Shown piece after piece: positions 1 through 5,688 of a stretch of DNA of 7,518 nt. Origin of the DNA: Chloroflexota bacterium (GTDB lineage Bacteria; Chloroflexota; Anaerolineae; J102). The notes under the pieces are model-generated. The model was not told the origin of the DNA and made no database searches. It worked only from the letters and a program-made list of their open reading frames with translations. How positions within the stretch are numbered: position 1 is the stretch's first letter; every line of letters begins with the position of its first letter. The stretch lies in contig JAADFV010000097.1 of assembly GCA_013152695.1 (NCBI GenBank), positions 1 through 7,518 of the forward strand. The letters are read 5' to 3'. Made by a program: the position numbers and the translations under genes.

Positions 1-1
1 C

Positions 2-268
2 TATCGCCCCTACGTGAGCGTTGATTTTGGTGCCTTTTACCTGGCGCAGGGCATCCGGCAGGCGGATGGTAGCGTGATGCAGGCTCTGGCGGGATACAAC
101 GGGGGGCCGGGTAATGCTGCTTTCTGGCGGGATCAGGCCGGCCCGGATGAAGATCTCTTTCTGGAACTCATCTCTTTTTCCGAGACACAGCGTTACGTTC
201 GTTCCGTGTTATGGCAAGCCGCGATCTATCGTTGGCTTTATCCCGAAGAGATGGCATCATCATCGTAA
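2..268 (+). CDS. Lytic transglycosylase (SLT/GH23), C-terminal fragment
   Basis: This is the last 88 codons of a gene whose 5' part lies outside the window; the frame is open from base 2 to a TAA at 266-268. The visible residues fit the C-terminal half of a soluble-lytic-transglycosylase (SLT, GH23) domain. The key signature is ALAGYNGGPGNAAFW, the conserved AYNxGxG motif of this fold. It is followed by an acidic linker (GPDEDLFLE) and then ISFSETQRYVRSVLW, matching the family's helix with 'E-T-x-x-Y-V'. Family members cleave the peptidoglycan glycan strand between MurNAc and GlcNAc, forming 1,6-anhydro-MurNAc, outside the cytoplasmic membrane. The catalytic Glu and any signal peptide would be upstream and cannot be seen. 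The GTG at 14 is an internal valine, not a start. The gene converges on the phasin gene. Confidence 0.9.
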   Translation, partial: YRPYVSVDFGAFYLAQGIRQADGSVMQALAGYNGGPGNAAFWRDQAGPDEDLFLELISFSETQRYVRSVLWQAAIYRWLYPEEMASSS

Positions 269-296
269 AAAAACACCCCACTGACGTCAGTGGGGT
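267..296 (-). terminator. Intrinsic terminator of the phasin gene, in the convergent gap
   Basis: A perfect 22-bp palindrome (275-296, arms ACCCCACTGAC / GTCAGTGGGGT) lies between the two convergent stop codons. Read on the minus strand it is followed by one G and then seven T (complement of A267-273), a classic Rho-independent terminator for the phasin transcript. In RNA the central bases must form the loop, leaving about 9 G/C-rich pairs. On the plus strand the hairpin is followed by ATTCAGG, not a U-tract, so termination of the lytic transglycosylase transcript would be weaker. The T-tract overlaps the last two bases of the transglycosylase TAA codon. Confidence 0.85.
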
Positions 297-325
297 ATTC
301 AGGAAGAGAAGCGTATCGTGCTGTT

Positions 326-745
326 TTAGGCTGCTTTCTTGCTTTGTTCGGCCAGCTTCTTGTCCAGCTCGTTCACCTTTTTGGATAAGGTCGAAACCTT
401 ACGGCTGAGGGACTCGATGTCTTTCTTGTCGGGGAGATTCATTTTCTCGAGGACGGCATTGATGCGCTCATCCAACAGATTTGTGACTCTATCCTCGATC
501 TCGGCTGCGTCTTTTTTGCTGCGATTGAGCAGATCAGAGACCAGTTTGCGGCCTTCTTCTTCGGTAACCTCACCTTTCTCGACCAGTTTGTCTACTATTG
601 CTTGGATTTCTTCGCGTCCCAAAGCAACGGTGCCAAGGCTGGCAAGGATGACGGTACGAGCAACCTTGGTGACAGGATTCTTGCTGTGAACTTCTTCGAT
701 TTTGCGAACGGTTTTTTGCACTGATTTTTTGGCGGTATCTAACAT
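326..745 (-). CDS. Phasin-family (PhaF/PhaI-like) coiled-coil protein
   Basis: The gene encodes a 139-residue, Lys/Glu-rich, helical protein with no signal peptide. A mildly hydrophobic segment at about residues 28-43 (VARTVILASLGTVALG) is followed by a charged helix with EEIQAIVDKLVEKGEVTEEEGRKL (about 45-67), broken here only by its Gly turn. The C-terminal part (about 103-131) has MNLPDKKDIESLSRKV and a leucine-heptad coiled coil. This order, including the 'lN(V/L)P-x-(K/R)-x-D-I-E-x-L' block, is the PF05597-type poly(hydroxyalkanoate) granule-associated family as I recognise it. Known members coat PHA granules. Whether this host makes PHA cannot be seen, so a structural, nucleoid or membrane-associated stress role is equally open. 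The ATG at 745 is set by AGGAG 8 nt upstream. The gene has its own promoter and terminator and so is probably monocistronic. Confidence 0.72.
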   Translation of the reverse strand: MLDTAKKSVQKTVRKIEEVHSKNPVTKVARTVILASLGTVALGREEIQAIVDKLVEKGEVTEEEGRKLVSDLLNRSKKDAAEIEDRVTNLLDERINAVLEKMNLPDKKDIESLSRKVSTLSKKVNELDKKLAEQSKKAA

Positions 746-753
746 GGGGCTTT

Positions 754-758
754 CTCCT
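754..758 (-). promoter_or_regulatory. Shine-Dalgarno site of the phasin gene, inside a palindrome
   Basis: On the minus strand AGGAG stands 8 nt before the ATG at 745 and fixes that start. It is the right half of a perfect 10-bp palindrome, CTCCTAGGAG (754-763). In mRNA the site could therefore pair with an adjacent or intermolecular copy of itself, but the arms are contiguous, so a simple tight hairpin is unlikely. Confidence 0.7.
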
Positions 759-855
759 AGGAGTAAATTGGGGTGGTGTTCCGCTTAATGATAGGGCCGT
801 CCTGCAATTATTTGCCGGTACCCTATTATTTTTGGAGGATCATGAACAATGATAC

Positions 856-873
856 TATGACGCATTGCGTTAT
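856..873 (-). promoter_or_regulatory. Operator-like repeat 2, at the predicted transcription start
   Basis: Plus-strand TATGACGCATTGCGTTAT is the second copy. It matches copy 1 at 17 of 18 bases and is slightly more symmetric (7 of 8 half-site bases pair). It lies at about +1 to +18 of the predicted phasin transcript. The centre-to-centre distance from copy 1 is 26 bp, about 2.5 helical turns, which would put two bound dimers on roughly opposite faces of the helix. Confidence 0.65.
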
Positions 874-879
874 GACTCT

Positions 880-908
880 ATTATGACGCATCGCGTTATA
901 AATGTCAA
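880..908 (-). promoter_or_regulatory. Near-consensus sigma70 promoter of the phasin gene
   Basis: On the minus strand a perfect -35 box TTGACA (903-908) is followed by exactly 17 bp and a -10 box CATAAT (880-885, 5 of 6 consensus). The predicted start of transcription is at about 873, giving a 5' UTR of about 128 nt before the phasin ATG at 745. The promoter begins about 60 nt past the nucleoside-kinase stop codon, so the phasin gene is separately expressed. Strength this close to consensus usually needs a repressor, which fits the two operator-like repeats lying on it. Confidence 0.8.
882..899 (-). promoter_or_regulatory. Operator-like repeat 1, in the -35/-10 spacer
   Basis: Plus-strand TATGACGCATCGCGTTAT is one of two 18-bp copies that differ at a single base. 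It is a hyphenated inverted repeat of the form ATrACGC-nnn-GCGTyAT, as expected for a dimeric DNA-binding protein. It fills the promoter spacer and covers the first four bases of the -10 box, so a bound protein would block RNA polymerase. The regulator is unknown and no regulator gene lies in the window. Confidence 0.65.
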
Positions 909-968
909 GCCCCAAATATATGAAAAGTATGAGAAAAACAAATTCGTTTCTCTGTTTGTTTTCAGCTG

Positions 969-2672
969 TCAGCTTACCGGCCAGGGACGGTAGTTTTCTA
1001 GAATAGAACCGCCGATAAATTCGCGTAAAATAGAGTCGGAGGGAATATGTTCGGTATTGGCCTCTTGGAACCACTGCAAGCGGGCCAAAAGGCGGTTCGC
1101 TTCAATCCATTCTGGCGAACCGGGCTCAATTTGACGTAAGAGGGGTTCAACCATGGGTTTGAGTACCGCCAGCTCGTAAGTTAGAGCCGAATTGAACATG
1201 GCATCGGCATTGTTCTGGTGAGGGAAAATCCACTTGCGCTCCCCGCGGCGTACACTTTCCCAACGCCCGATAGTCTCGGCAGCACTGTAGCCGCGGCTAT
1301 GTGCATCCCGGACAATGCGCCGGATCAAGCGTGTATCGGTCGTAGAAATACGATTATAGCGATCGAGGTTGAGCTGAGTCAGATCACTGACGTAGATGCG
1401 GTAGGTGTATTTAGGATCGACTTCGGGAAGCAATTGCGGGTTGAGGGCGTGGATACCCTCGATGACAAGAACATGGTTAGGGCCGATTCGGGTGCGTAGG
1501 CCCGGTTTACGTTTTCCTTCATGAAAATCGAATCGAGGCATTTGCACCTCTTCCCCGCGAATCAGCTGGTTGATCTGCTTGTTGAGAAAGGGTAAATCAA
1601 CAGTGTACAGGGATTCGAAGTCATAATTACCCTCTTCATCACGCGGCGTATGGGCGCGATCCACAAAATAATCATCGACACTGATCGCCAGGGGCTGAAT
1701 CCCTAAGGCCAGGAGACGTACGGCTAAACGCCGCGCAAAGGTCGTTTTGCCTGAAGCTGAAGGGCCGGCAATGAGAACGATACGTGCCTCAGGGCGATTC
1801 GCGATTTGTTCAGCGATGTGGCTGATGCGCTGGTCGTGCAGTGCTTCTGTCACCAGAATCAACTCGGTGAGGCGTCCTGATTGGATGGCGGTATTGAGTC
1901 CCGAGACATTGCGGATGCCTAGCTTTTTCTGCCATTGGCTGTATTCGGTAAAGACATCGAAGATGGGCGGGTGGGATTTGACGGGGATGAGGCGGGTGGG
2001 ATTCTCTTGTTTGGGAAAGCGCAACAAAAAGCCGCTATCGGCAAGATCCAGGGCAAAATATTGCAAGTAGCCTGTGCTGGGAGCCATGTAGCCATGGAAA
2101 TAGTCCTGGGTATCCAGCAGTTTATAGATAATCAGGGTGGGTTTCTGGCGTTGCTGCAACAATGCCAGTTTTTCTTCATCACCATGCTGGCGGAATATTT
2201 CGATGGCTTCGGCGATGGGGACTTCCCGGCGGATGATCGGTAGGTTTTGCGCCACCATCTTTCGCATCTGCGCTTCAAGTTCTTTGATTTCGTCTTCGGT
2301 TAAGGGAGGCCTACCTTCGATTTTACAGAAGTAGCCGCCACTGACAATGGAGTGCTCGACATAAACCTTGGCGTCGGCAAGACAACAGGCCGCGGCAGCA
2401 ATAAGCAGAAAGGTGAGTGAACGGCGATAAATGCGGGCACCGTCGGCACTGTTCAGCCGTACGAGTTGGGCCTTGCCATCAGCACGCACAGGCCGGTTGA
2501 GTTCGGTAAGACGGCCATTGAGAATGGCGGCAATGGCTGTGGGTTGCCCGTCGCCGGCTGTAGCCGCGCGCACATATTCATCCAAAAGTGTACCGATCGG
2601 GGCGCGGAAGACACGGCCATCTTCGAAAGTGATGTAGGCGTTTTTTCGAGGTTGAGTGAGTTCTACTGTCAT
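969..2672 (-). CDS. Nucleoside (uridine) kinase-like protein with N-terminal TGS and ThrRS-SAD-like domains
   Basis: The 567-residue product has three parts. Residues about 10-75 resemble a TGS domain (ITFEDGRVFRAPIGT). Residues about 80-240 resemble the second additional domain of threonyl-tRNA synthetase (VEHSIVSGGYFCKIEG and MAPSTGYLQYFAL). Residues about 296-510 form a uridine-kinase/PRK-type P-loop kinase: Walker A GPSASGKT at 303-310, SVDDYF at 331-336, YDFESLYTVDLPF near 350, PRFDFHEGKRKPG near 379, VLVIEGIHALNP at 401-412, and an Arg-rich lid region at 449-480. The kinase class transfers ATP phosphate to a nucleoside; the true substrate of this fused family is not evident. The SAD metal/editing ligands appear lost. 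ATG 2672 is the first start in frame after an upstream TGA, but no clear Shine-Dalgarno site precedes it. It follows RNase J by 84 nt. Confidence 0.88.
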   Translation of the reverse strand: MTVELTQPRKNAYITFEDGRVFRAPIGTLLDEYVRAATAGDGQPTAIAAILNGRLTELNRPVRADGKAQLVRLNSADGARIYRRSLTFLLIAAAACCLADAKVYVEHSIVSGGYFCKIEGRPPLTEDEIKELEAQMRKMVAQNLPIIRREVPIAEAIEIFRQHGDEEKLALLQQRQKPTLIIYKLLDTQDYFHGYMAPSTGYLQYFALDLADSGFLLRFPKQENPTRLIPVKSHPPIFDVFTEYSQWQKKLGIRNVSGLNTAIQSGRLTELILVTEALHDQRISHIAEQIANRPEARIVLIAGPSASGKTTFARRLAVRLLALGIQPLAISVDDYFVDRAHTPRDEEGNYDFESLYTVDLPFLNKQINQLIRGEEVQMPRFDFHEGKRKPGLRTRIGPNHVLVIEGIHALNPQLLPEVDPKYTYRIYVSDLTQLNLDRYNRISTTDTRLIRRIVRDAHSRGYSAAETIGRWESVRRGERKWIFPHQNNADAMFNSALTYELAVLKPMVEPLLRQIEPGSPEWIEANRLLARLQWFQEANTEHIPSDSILREFIGGSILENYRPWPVS

Positions 2673-2756
2673 AAAAAGTTCGTAAGGAATCCAAACTGCT
2701 TTTCATTGTCCTCAGAGAAAGCAGGTAGGAATTTAAAGAGATAGGGAGAATTCCCC

Positions 2757-4418
2757 TTAGATCTCGACGACAAGGGGTAAAATCATGGGCCGGCGTCGGG
2801 TGGTGCGATAGCAATAATCGGTCAGAGCCGAGTGGACATGATGGGCGACAGCTTCGGCAGTCTCCTCTGCTTCCAGCACATCCCAGACGATGTCCTTGGC
2901 CTCTTCGATGAGATCACCTGATTCGGCCATGTAGACGAATCCTCGTGAAAGGATTTCGGGGCCGAGTACCACCTCGCCGGTTTCTTCATCCAGGCCAATG
3001 GTGACAACAATGAAGCCGTCACGGGCGAGAAGGCGCCGGTCGCGCAAGACAATGTTGCCGATATCGCCAACACCCGATCCATCCACAAAAACCCGACCAC
3101 TGGGTACTTTCTCGGCCAGAAAGATGTAATCAGGCCCGATTTCGACGGCCTGACCATCTTCGATGACAAGGGTATGGTCGGCATCCAGGCCCATTTCTTG
3201 CCCCAGACGGGCATGCAAGACCAGTTGTCGGTATTCACCATGGATGGGAATGAGATATTCTGGTCGGATCAATTCGATCATACGTTTGAGGTCGTCACGA
3301 TTGCCATGACCACTGACATGAACATCGAAGAGTTCATCATAAAAGATATCGGCGCCCAGGCGAAAGAGGTTGTTGAGGGTGCGCTGGATCATCTTTTCGT
3401 TACCCGGGATGGGGGTGGCACTGATGATCACGGTATCGCCTTGTCCCAGATGGATGTGGCGATATTGCCCACGACTCATGCGGACAAGGGCGCTGGTAGG
3501 TTCGCCCTGACTGCCCGTACAGATGATTGTGATCCTTTCGGGAGGGAGATAGTTCATCTGCTCGGGGGTAAGAAGACCATCTTTGGGCGGTTTGAGATAG
3601 CCAAGCTCGACGGCCATGCGCGTATTGTTGATCATGCTTCGGCCGGTGACACCGACCGAGCGACCGTATCGTTCTGAAACCTGTATGACCTGTTGGATAC
3701 GGGAGATGTTGGAAGCAAAGGTAGCGAGAATGACGCGGCCAGGGGCCTGGCGAATGAGATCATCGAGGACGGCTTCGAGTTCTTTTTCGGAAGGGGTATA
3801 GCCGACTTTTTCGGCATTGGTCGAATCGGAGAGGAGCACACGCACGCCGGCATCACCCAGCGCCTTGAGTTTGGCTTCGTTGGTGAGATGTCCATCTACA
3901 GGATGCGGATCGAATTTGAAGTCGGTGGTATGGAGGAGTGTACCAACGGGGCTATGAATCGCTACGGCCACAGCATCGGGGATGGAATGACAGAGATGGA
4001 TGAATTCGAGATGGAGATCGTCAAAGTGCAGATGTGAGTCTTCGTGGATGAGGTGCCACTCGGTTTTTTCCCAGAGGTGGTGCTCCCGCAACTTGTTTTC
4101 GAGGAGTCCCAGCGTGAGTCTAGTGCCATAAATAGGCACGTTGAGCTGGGAGAGGACGTAAGGCAGGGCACCGATATGGTCTTCGTGTCCGTGCGTGAGA
4201 ATGATTCCCCGCATTTTAGAGGCATTCTCGATAAGGTAGGTGATGTCTGGGATAACGATATCAATGCCGGGCATATCTTCTTCGGGGAACATGAGACCGG
4301 CATCGATGGCAAACATGACGTCTCCATATTCGTAGACCATCATATTTTTTCCGAATTCTCCTAGACCACCTAGGGGAATGATGCGTAAGGGTGGGGTGGA
4401 CGTGGCACTTTGAGTCAA
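2757..4418 (-). CDS. rnj: Ribonuclease J
   Basis: This is a 553-residue metallo-beta-lactamase/beta-CASP ribonuclease, close to the roughly 555 residues usual for RNase J. RNase J has 5'-3' exonuclease and endonuclease activity in mRNA decay and rRNA maturation in the cytoplasm. Visible features from the chosen start are PLGGLGEFGKN near 15, the zinc motif HGHEDH (H76, H78, D80, H81), H144, D166 (TTDFKFDP), the beta-CASP region with TGRSM near 258 and CTGSQGEP near 300, HVSGHG (H367, H371) and PIHGEYR (H393). A C-terminal domain follows (FVDGSGVGDIGN, then ILSRGFVYM). The start is TTG 4416-4418 because AAGGAG lies 6 nt upstream. A longer reading from TTG 4433 would place that site inside the gene. 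It is 49 nt downstream of UDG, so co-transcription is likely. Nothing is missing from the active site. Confidence 0.95.
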   Translation of the reverse strand: MTQSATSTPPLRIIPLGGLGEFGKNMMVYEYGDVMFAIDAGLMFPEEDMPGIDIVIPDITYLIENASKMRGIILTHGHEDHIGALPYVLSQLNVPIYGTRLTLGLLENKLREHHLWEKTEWHLIHEDSHLHFDDLHLEFIHLCHSIPDAVAVAIHSPVGTLLHTTDFKFDPHPVDGHLTNEAKLKALGDAGVRVLLSDSTNAEKVGYTPSEKELEAVLDDLIRQAPGRVILATFASNISRIQQVIQVSERYGRSVGVTGRSMINNTRMAVELGYLKPPKDGLLTPEQMNYLPPERITIICTGSQGEPTSALVRMSRGQYRHIHLGQGDTVIISATPIPGNEKMIQRTLNNLFRLGADIFYDELFDVHVSGHGNRDDLKRMIELIRPEYLIPIHGEYRQLVLHARLGQEMGLDADHTLVIEDGQAVEIGPDYIFLAEKVPSGRVFVDGSGVGDIGNIVLRDRRLLARDGFIVVTIGLDEETGEVVLGPEILSRGFVYMAESGDLIEEAKDIVWDVLEAEETAEAVAHHVHSALTDYCYRTTRRRPMILPLVVEI

Positions 4419-4424
4419 TGGTTT

Positions 4425-4430
4425 CTCCTT
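4425..4430 (-). promoter_or_regulatory. Shine-Dalgarno site that sets the RNase J start
   Basis: On the minus strand AAGGAG is followed by six bases (AAACCA) and TTG at 4418. This ideal spacing favours the 4418 TTG over the in-frame TTG at 4433, which has no such site before it. Confidence 0.75.
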
Positions 4431-4467
4431 CAAAGGTGGAAGGCAATCTGGGGAACTGTCAGGGGCA

Positions 4468-5103
4468 TTAGAATAAACTCAGCTGTTCCATATCATCGGG
4501 AGCAGGGAGAGAAGATGCCTGGGCCTGGCGCTTTTGGCGCATTTTTGCTAAAAGGTCAGGTATTTTGAGGAAATCCGCTTGCATAGCAGCCATCCATTTG
4601 GGATTTCGCAAGGCTGCAGCGGGATGGAACATGGGCAGAACGAGGGCTTTGTCGAGGGTGAGGGGCTGGCCATGGACGTGAGTGATGGTGGCTGTGGGGG
4701 GGAAGAATTGGCCCATGGAGTAGCGCCCTAAGGTGACGATCAGTAAGGGGTCGATAATTTCGATCTGGCGCTGCAGATAGGGCGTGCAGGCCGAGATCTC
4801 TTTGGGGAGAGGGTCTCGGTTGTTGGGCGGCCGGCATTTGATGACGTTGGTGATAAAGACCTGGTCGCGTGTGAGTTTGATACTGGCCAGGAGATTTTCG
4901 AGTAATTTGCCTGAGTTCCCGACAAAGGGTCGTCCCTGGCGGTCTTCATGATAGCCGGGGCCTTCACCGATCAACATGATTTCGGCATCGGCAGGACCTT
5001 CGCCAGGTACGGCGTGGGTGCGGAGGGTGCCCAGGGAGCAGAGCTGACATGAACGGATAGCATTGCTGATTTCGGTGAGTTGTTGTGTTCTTTCGTCGTT
5101 CAT
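4468..5103 (-). CDS. Type-4 uracil-DNA glycosylase (4Fe-4S) with C-terminal clamp-binding-like motif
   Basis: The gene encodes a 211-residue family-4 uracil-DNA glycosylase, which removes uracil arising from cytosine deamination or dUTP misincorporation to start base-excision repair. Four cysteines suited to the 4Fe-4S cluster are present: C19 and C22 (RSCQLCSLG), C90 (NVIKCRPP) and C106 (SACTPYL). The active-site motif GEGPGYHEDRQGRPFVG starts at 46, and the second motif HPAAALRNP is at 160-168. The tail after about residue 185 is Gln/Lys-rich and ends exactly in QLSLF (207-211), a textbook match to the bacterial sliding-clamp binding pentapeptide. I chose ATG 5103; an in-frame TTG at 5115 would add four residues, and neither has a strong ribosome site. 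It lies 23 nt after the acetyltransferase gene and 49 nt before RNase J. Confidence 0.93.
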   Translation of the reverse strand: MNDERTQQLTEISNAIRSCQLCSLGTLRTHAVPGEGPADAEIMLIGEGPGYHEDRQGRPFVGNSGKLLENLLASIKLTRDQVFITNVIKCRPPNNRDPLPKEISACTPYLQRQIEIIDPLLIVTLGRYSMGQFFPPTATITHVHGQPLTLDKALVLPMFHPAAALRNPKWMAAMQADFLKIPDLLAKMRQKRQAQASSLPAPDDMEQLSLF

Positions 5104-5126
5104 GGGGGAGTCCAATAGTGTTGGGG

Positions 5127-5681
5127 TTATCCCTGGGGGGAGTGTGCCAGCCAGGATTGACGAAGTTGCTGTTCTTGTTCTGCCAGCTCGGCCTGTAATG
5201 TAGCCAGCTGCAAGTGGGGACGGGTCATGATCAAGGCATCTTCGTTATTGTTGGCGTAGTAATGCGGCCGTCGTCCCACCACTTCGAAGCCTAAGCGCTG
5301 ATAGAGATGTTGCGCGGCCACGTTCGAAACGCGTACTTCCAGGGTCGCTTCACTACATCCTAGATTGTAGCTCTGAATGAGCAGATAAGCCAGAAGGTAC
5401 CCCCCTAAATGACGTCGTTGGTAGTGGGGATGAACGGCAATGGTGGGGATATGGGCAGAAATATCCATTTGCCAGATGCCGCCATAGGCGAGCAGGCCCG
5501 GAAATTCAGGTTGTTTTGCGCGAATGACATAGTAGTGTGACCAGGGATTGGCCGCGAGCTCGCGTTCATAGATGCCGCTGCTCCAGGCCTGAACAAAGAC
5601 ACGCCGCTCGATTTGCATCACCTGAGGGATATCAGGAAGACGCATGGCGTCGATATAAAAGGGGAGGGAGTCGGCATCCAT
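5127..5681 (-). CDS. rimI: RimI-like GNAT N-acetyltransferase
   Basis: The 184-residue protein fits the GNAT fold. It has an N-terminal strand and helix (FYIDAMRLPDIPQVMQIE, 8-25). Motif A is IAVHPHYQRRHLGGYLLAYL (81-100), whose RRxxGG loop binds the acetyl-CoA pyrophosphate. Motif B follows as LEVRVSNVAAQHLYQRLGFE (114-133), then a YYANNNEDALIM strand. RimI acetylates the N-terminal residue of ribosomal protein S18, and this order between tsaB and UDG is typical of rimI. The true substrate is not visible and could be wider. Residues about 157-175 form an extra Gln/Leu/Glu-rich helix beyond the usual end of RimI (about 150). The ATG at 5681 lies 7 nt after the tsaB stop, with only a poor Shine-Dalgarno site, so translational coupling is likely. 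Confidence 0.85.
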   Translation of the reverse strand: MDADSLPFYIDAMRLPDIPQVMQIERRVFVQAWSSGIYERELAANPWSHYYVIRAKQPEFPGLLAYGGIWQMDISAHIPTIAVHPHYQRRHLGGYLLAYLLIQSYNLGCSEATLEVRVSNVAAQHLYQRLGFEVVGRRPHYYANNNEDALIMTRPHLQLATLQAELAEQEQQLRQSWLAHSPQG

Positions 5682-5688
5682 AAGGGTT

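Larger units (their letters stand above)
746..968. other. Intergenic region between nucleoside kinase and phasin genes
   Basis: These 223 bp hold, in minus-strand order, an A/T-rich stretch, the promoter with its two operator-like repeats, a 5' UTR of about 128 nt and the phasin ribosome site. The A/T-rich stretch (933-966) can form only a weak hairpin (AAAACAAA with TTTGTTTT), so termination after the kinase gene is uncertain. The UTR carries a small inverted repeat ATCAT-gaaca-ATGAT (839-853). I see no convincing gene here. Confidence 0.6.

Noticed and set aside
326..689. Overlapping plus-strand ORF (339-689) as a possible toxin or antitoxin partner of the phasin gene
   Set aside because: It is Ser/Leu/Arg-rich low-complexity translation, the usual antisense image of a Lys/Glu-rich coiled-coil gene, with no independent signal.
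842..886. 14-codon plus-strand ORF at ATG 842 with GGAGG just upstream
   Set aside because: The GGAGG is only 3 nt from the ATG, no plus-strand promoter is visible, and the ORF is made of the operator repeats on the opposite strand.
826..1074. 82-codon minus-strand ORF with a hydrophobic stretch resembling a membrane segment
   Set aside because: It starts inside the nucleoside kinase gene in another frame and runs through the phasin promoter and its repeats. The hydrophobic residues come from A/T-rich intergenic DNA.
2375..2420. Hydrophobic run (LTFLLIAAAACCLA, residues 86-99) in the nucleoside kinase as a transmembrane segment
   Set aside because: It aligns with the core helix of the ThrRS SAD domain (HSAAHLLAxAV position) and lies in the middle of a soluble multidomain protein.
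2735..2762. Imperfect inverted repeat around GAATTC after the RNase J stop as a terminator
   Set aside because: The stem needs a G-U pair and a mismatch, and is followed by CTCTTTAAATTCC instead of a U-tract, so termination here is not supported.
3174..3677. 167-codon plus-strand ORF antisense to RNase J, and similar plus-strand ORFs at 1218-1499, 1747-2070, 3693-4037 and 4044-4364
   Set aside because: They mirror well-conserved minus-strand genes, have no domain signature or ribosome site, and arise from codon bias of the real genes.
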